From Oceanirhabdus sp. W0125-5 (lineage in GTDB: Bacteria > Bacillota > Clostridia > Clostridiales > Clostridiaceae), in the NCBI RefSeq assembly GCF_027938815.1, contig NZ_CP115913.1, positions 3,816,001-3,880,000 of the forward strand: a DNA stretch of 64,000 nucleotides, written 5' to 3'. Below, piece after piece: positions 61,615 to 64,000 of the stretch. The notes under the pieces are model-generated. The model was not told the DNA's origin and ran no database searches. It was given only the letters and a program-made list of their open reading frames with translations. A program made the position numbers and the translations under genes. Each line of letters begins with the position of its first letter. Position 1 is the first letter of the stretch.

Positions 61615-62284
61615 TAATTATCACTCCATCACTTAATTCGTATACCCTATCTGCAATATCTATCATGTTAGGATCATGGGTTGTCATTACAATTGTGCTA
61701 TTATTTTTTTCAACCAATTCCTTTAATACCTTAACGATTTTTAGTGCTGTTGTAGTATCTAGTGCTGAAGTTGGCTCGTCCATAAAAATGATTTCTGGAT
61801 TACATGCTATTGTTCTTGCTATTGCTATTCTTTGCGCTTCTCCCCCTGATAATTCATAAGGGAATTGTGCGCTGCGCTTAGATAAACCAACTAAATCCAA
61901 ACATTCTTTAATTCTTTGCTCTCTTGTTTTCTTAGGATAATCGGCTATTCTTAAGCCTAACTCTATATTCTCCTGCGCAGTTAAAGTAGATATTAACCCT
62001 CCCGACTGAAAACAAAGACCAATCTTTTTTCTTCTTAACTTATCCTTTTCATAAGATGAATACTTAGAAATATCTTCATTCCTCAGAAATATCTTTCCAG
62101 AAGTTGGATCATCCATCGCTGCTAACAAGTTAATAAGTGTTGTTTTTCCAGATCCAGATCTTCCTTTTAAGATTGTCAATTGACCTTCATGTATTTCAAT
62201 ATTTACTGATTTCAAAGCATGCACTTCATCAGAACCTAATTTAAATGTTTTACATAAATCTTGTGTTCTTAATACAACAGACAA
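61607..62284 (-). CDS. LolD/MacB-like ABC ATPase
   Basis: A 225-residue ATPase of the LolD group. Walker A GRSGSGKTT is at 41-49, YELSGGEAQRIAIART the signature, IIFMDEPTSALD Walker B and TTHDPNM the H-loop. TTG 62284 with GGGGAGGG six to seven bases upstream is the start. It overlaps the next ATPase gene by eight bases. Two ATPases of unlike length suggest a heterodimer serving the single large permease. Confidence 0.9.
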   Translation of the reverse strand: MSVVLRTQDLCKTFKLGSDEVHALKSVNIEIHEGQLTILKGRSGSGKTTLINLLAAMDDPTSGKIFLRNEDISKYSSYEKDKLRRKKIGLCFQSGGLISTLTAQENIELGLRIADYPKKTREQRIKECLDLVGLSKRSAQFPYELSGGEAQRIAIARTIACNPEIIFMDEPTSALDTTTALKIVKVLKELVEKNNSTIVMTTHDPNMIDIADRVYELSDGVIING

Positions 62285-62378
62285 TTAAATCCCTCCCCCT
62301 TCTTAAATTACCACTATTGGGATTAAAATATTGTTTCAATATTATTTATCATAATCATATAATTAAAATTAAGATAAA

Positions 62379-63392
62379 TTACCTCTCTTCTATCTTATAA
62401 ATAACTTCTTCATTCTCCTTAAGTCCTGAAATAATCTCCACATATTCATCTGTAACCATACCTACTTCTACATTCCTTTTAAGTTTCATTCCATTTTCCA
62501 GAACAAATACATACTTGTAATCAAAAGCATCGTACAAACATTCAGAAGGTATTCTAAGAGCATTTTCCTTTTTTTCTCCAATTACCTTAAAATACAGTGC
62601 TTCATCTATTTCTAATTCATGGGGTTTTTTATCTTTAAATTCAATAAAAACTTGTGATGATTTTACTCCACTTATTATTATGTCTTTATCTATTTTGGTT
62701 ACTATTCCAGAATATTCCATTCCTTTATGAGTAATTATTGCATCCATACCTAAGAAATATTTTTCCACTGATTCCCCAATACTAGAACATAAAACTATAT
62801 TATCAGTATCATCTATTACTGCTACTTTATCATCTTCTTTTATTTCATCACCTTTTTGATAGGTTATCATTCTTGTTATAACACCATCTATAGGACTATA
62901 AAAAGTTAACCCCTCTTCCTTTTTAAGAAGCTGAGCCAATTTTTTTCTTTGATACTCTAAAGTAACTTCTGCTAATTTCTTTTCATATTTGTCGGCATCT
63001 TCATTATTTAATTTTTCAAAATTTATTTCTGCAACTTGTACAGTTAATTTCTGTAATTCAATTTCATCTTCTAAATCTACTGAATATAATTTTGCAATTA
63101 TGTCACCCTTTTTTACCTTTGATTCACTTTTAACATATCTTTCTTCTAGTCTGGCACCAGGAACCTTTGAAAATAATATATGTCGATTTAATGACTCAAT
63201 ATTTCCAAAACATTTATGTTCCTGTACTATTTCTCCTTTATCTACTTTAAATGTCTTGTAGTTCAGTGACTCTAAATTAGACAATAAAGTAGCGGAAGTA
63301 TTGCTTTCCTTCTCAGCTTTTGAACAACCAGAAAAAAACAAACTAAAGCCAACTAATGATATTGCAATAATTTTTTTAATGTTTTTGCCCAT
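62379..63392 (-). CDS. HlyD/MacA-type adaptor lipoprotein (copy 2)
   Basis: A 337-residue paralogue of the protein at 59622-60611 with the same lipoprotein signal (lipobox FFSGC), the same barrel-sandwich region (ARLEERYVKSESKVKKGDII) and TFYSPIDGVITRMITYQKGD. The C-terminal part is EVGMVTDEYVEIISGL. GGGGGG precedes its ATG. It is the first gene of the export cluster; the second copy sits three genes later, so two distinct adaptors may join one pump, or the cluster grew by duplication. Confidence 0.88.
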   Translation of the reverse strand: MGKNIKKIIAISLVGFSLFFSGCSKAEKESNTSATLLSNLESLNYKTFKVDKGEIVQEHKCFGNIESLNRHILFSKVPGARLEERYVKSESKVKKGDIIAKLYSVDLEDEIELQKLTVQVAEINFEKLNNEDADKYEKKLAEVTLEYQRKKLAQLLKKEEGLTFYSPIDGVITRMITYQKGDEIKEDDKVAVIDDTDNIVLCSSIGESVEKYFLGMDAIITHKGMEYSGIVTKIDKDIIISGVKSSQVFIEFKDKKPHELEIDEALYFKVIGEKKENALRIPSECLYDAFDYKYVFVLENGMKLKRNVEVGMVTDEYVEIISGLKENEEVIYKIEER

Positions 63393-63409
63393 TAAATACC
63401 CCCCTTACT

Positions 63410-63540
63410 TTTCAATATTGATTCATAATCTTCTGACTTCTTCTGAGTTTTTTATTTTTTTCTTTAAAACTCTTTCTCTTAAAGAGCAAGAATCAGAATT
63501 ATCTTTTCCCCCCTTAACTACAAATTTCTTCTTTAATTAT
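63410..63540 (-). other. Structured leader of the export cluster
   Basis: The 63393-63560 interval on the minus strand contains nested inverted repeats: GAGTTTT/AAAACTC near 63443-63475, and TTCTGATTCTT against AAGAAGTCAGAA enclosing it. A GGGGGG run and the micro-frame after it show no start codon. It may be a regulatory leader or only an A+T-rich spacer. Confidence 0.25.
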
Positions 63541-63669
63541 ATATATATGTAAATAATTTTATCATATTTTCGATATTAAAACAATTTTACCTTATATTAC
63601 AAATTAGTCACTTAATTTAATTAAATATTATTTTAAATATCTATTAATTTCTACAAAGAATAAATAAAA

Positions 63670-63688
63670 AAGCACGTTATACGTGCTT
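63670..63688 (-). terminator. Terminator for a gene to the right of the window
   Basis: AAGCACGT (63670-63677) and ACGTGCTT (63681-63688) form a perfect 8-bp stem with a three-base loop; TTTTTTATTTATT follows on the minus strand, so it ends transcription coming from beyond 63700. Confidence 0.75.
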
Positions 63689-63751
63689 ATAAAAAAATAA
63701 AAATTATTAATATTCAGACTTATCTAGAAAGTGTTAAGTTTAACTATACAT

Positions 63752-63817
63752 CTATTTTCTCTTTGTATTCTTCTCTTTATTTAACTTGGGTAATGTAATT
63801 TTAAATACATCATTGTT
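63752..63817 (-). pseudogene. Possible C-terminal remnant, perhaps of a histidine kinase
   Basis: A frame ending in TAG at 63754-63752 reads NNDVFKITLPKLNKEKNTKR, like the last strand (FKITLP) of sensor kinases. The sequence to its right up to 64000 is interrupted by stops in all frames I followed. No full gene is seen in 63690-64000. Low certainty. Confidence 0.25.
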
Positions 63818-64000
63818 ATAGAAGAATTTGTTTTATTTGCATCTACATTATCTAAGTAAAACTTCTTTTAATCTCTTCATAATATTTTTCTATTCTTACA
63901 TATTTTTAATATTTATTATCTACAGCTTCATCTCTTTTAGCACTAAATATAGAATAATTATACTTGGATTCTCATGAATTTGTAAAACATAATTTAAAAA

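Noticed and set aside
1..64000. tRNA, rRNA or CRISPR array
   Set aside because: No cloverleaf-like GGTTCRAATCC block, rRNA core or regular repeat-spacer pattern was found by eye.

Overview
The window is a stretch of A+T-rich, Gram-positive, anaerobe-like chromosome, most probably from the Clostridia/Tissierellia part of the Firmicutes. The evidence is the low G+C content, strong AGGAGG-type ribosome binding sites, lipoproteins and ABC/two-component modules of the Gram-positive type, a tungsten-type aldehyde ferredoxin oxidoreductase, ferredoxin-like proteins, a bacteriohemerythrin and Spo0A-like boxes. The species cannot be named from sequence alone. No rRNA, tRNA or CRISPR array is visible.

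Layout. 1-7,920: a complete Tad (Flp) pilus locus on the minus strand: a DUF192 gene, the flp pilin (7068-7247), prepilin peptidase, TadE, TadG-like, CpaB, TadZ, TadA, TadB and TadC. A cyclic-di-GMP class I riboswitch with its own intrinsic terminator precedes it. 8.1-13.7 kb: mixed single genes (AAC(3)-like and GNAT acetyltransferases, zinc ribbon, chemotaxis receptor, DegV). 13.9-18.9 kb: a proline-type catabolic operon, a five-gene flavin/iron-sulfur amine dehydrogenase plus P5C dehydrogenase. 19-47 kb: an accessory region of many small, mostly monocistronic enzymes. It holds GNATs, an AAC(6')-like enzyme, an aminoglycoside-phosphotransferase-family kinase, methyltransferases, TIM-barrel isomerases, an M48 protease, a drug-type ABC exporter, a solo pyrE, an AOR with its ferredoxin, and a flavodoxin. 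It also contains a decayed IS605-type TnpB element lying between two truncated genes (ornithine racemase and a NUDIX hydrolase). 47-52.8 kb: a WYL regulator and a five-gene operon (secreted protein, ABC ATPase, permease, histidine kinase, OmpR-type regulator) whose promoter carries an 11-bp-spaced direct repeat. 54.2-56.7 kb: proB-proA on the plus strand. 56.7-63.4 kb: a MacAB-like export cluster with two adaptor lipoproteins, two ATPases and one large FtsX-type permease.

How the parts work together. The riboswitch would tie pilus assembly to cyclic-di-GMP. The catabolic operon (proline to P5C to glutamate) and proBA (glutamate towards proline) are opposite directions of one pathway. Many transcription units end in perfect or near-perfect hairpins, often shared between convergent genes.

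Most worth a second look: (i) the riboswitch-Tad locus; (ii) a 450-nt leader before the aminoglycoside-phosphotransferase-family gene, with a good promoter, an eight-residue leader peptide and two terminator-like hairpins; (iii) two neighbouring genes in this region that lack any ATG/GTG/TTG start but have a strong ribosome binding site placed for ATT or ATA; (iv) three genes preceded by TTG-initiated micro-ORFs with excellent ribosome binding sites; (v) an exporter ATPase with an AbrB-like C-terminal tail.
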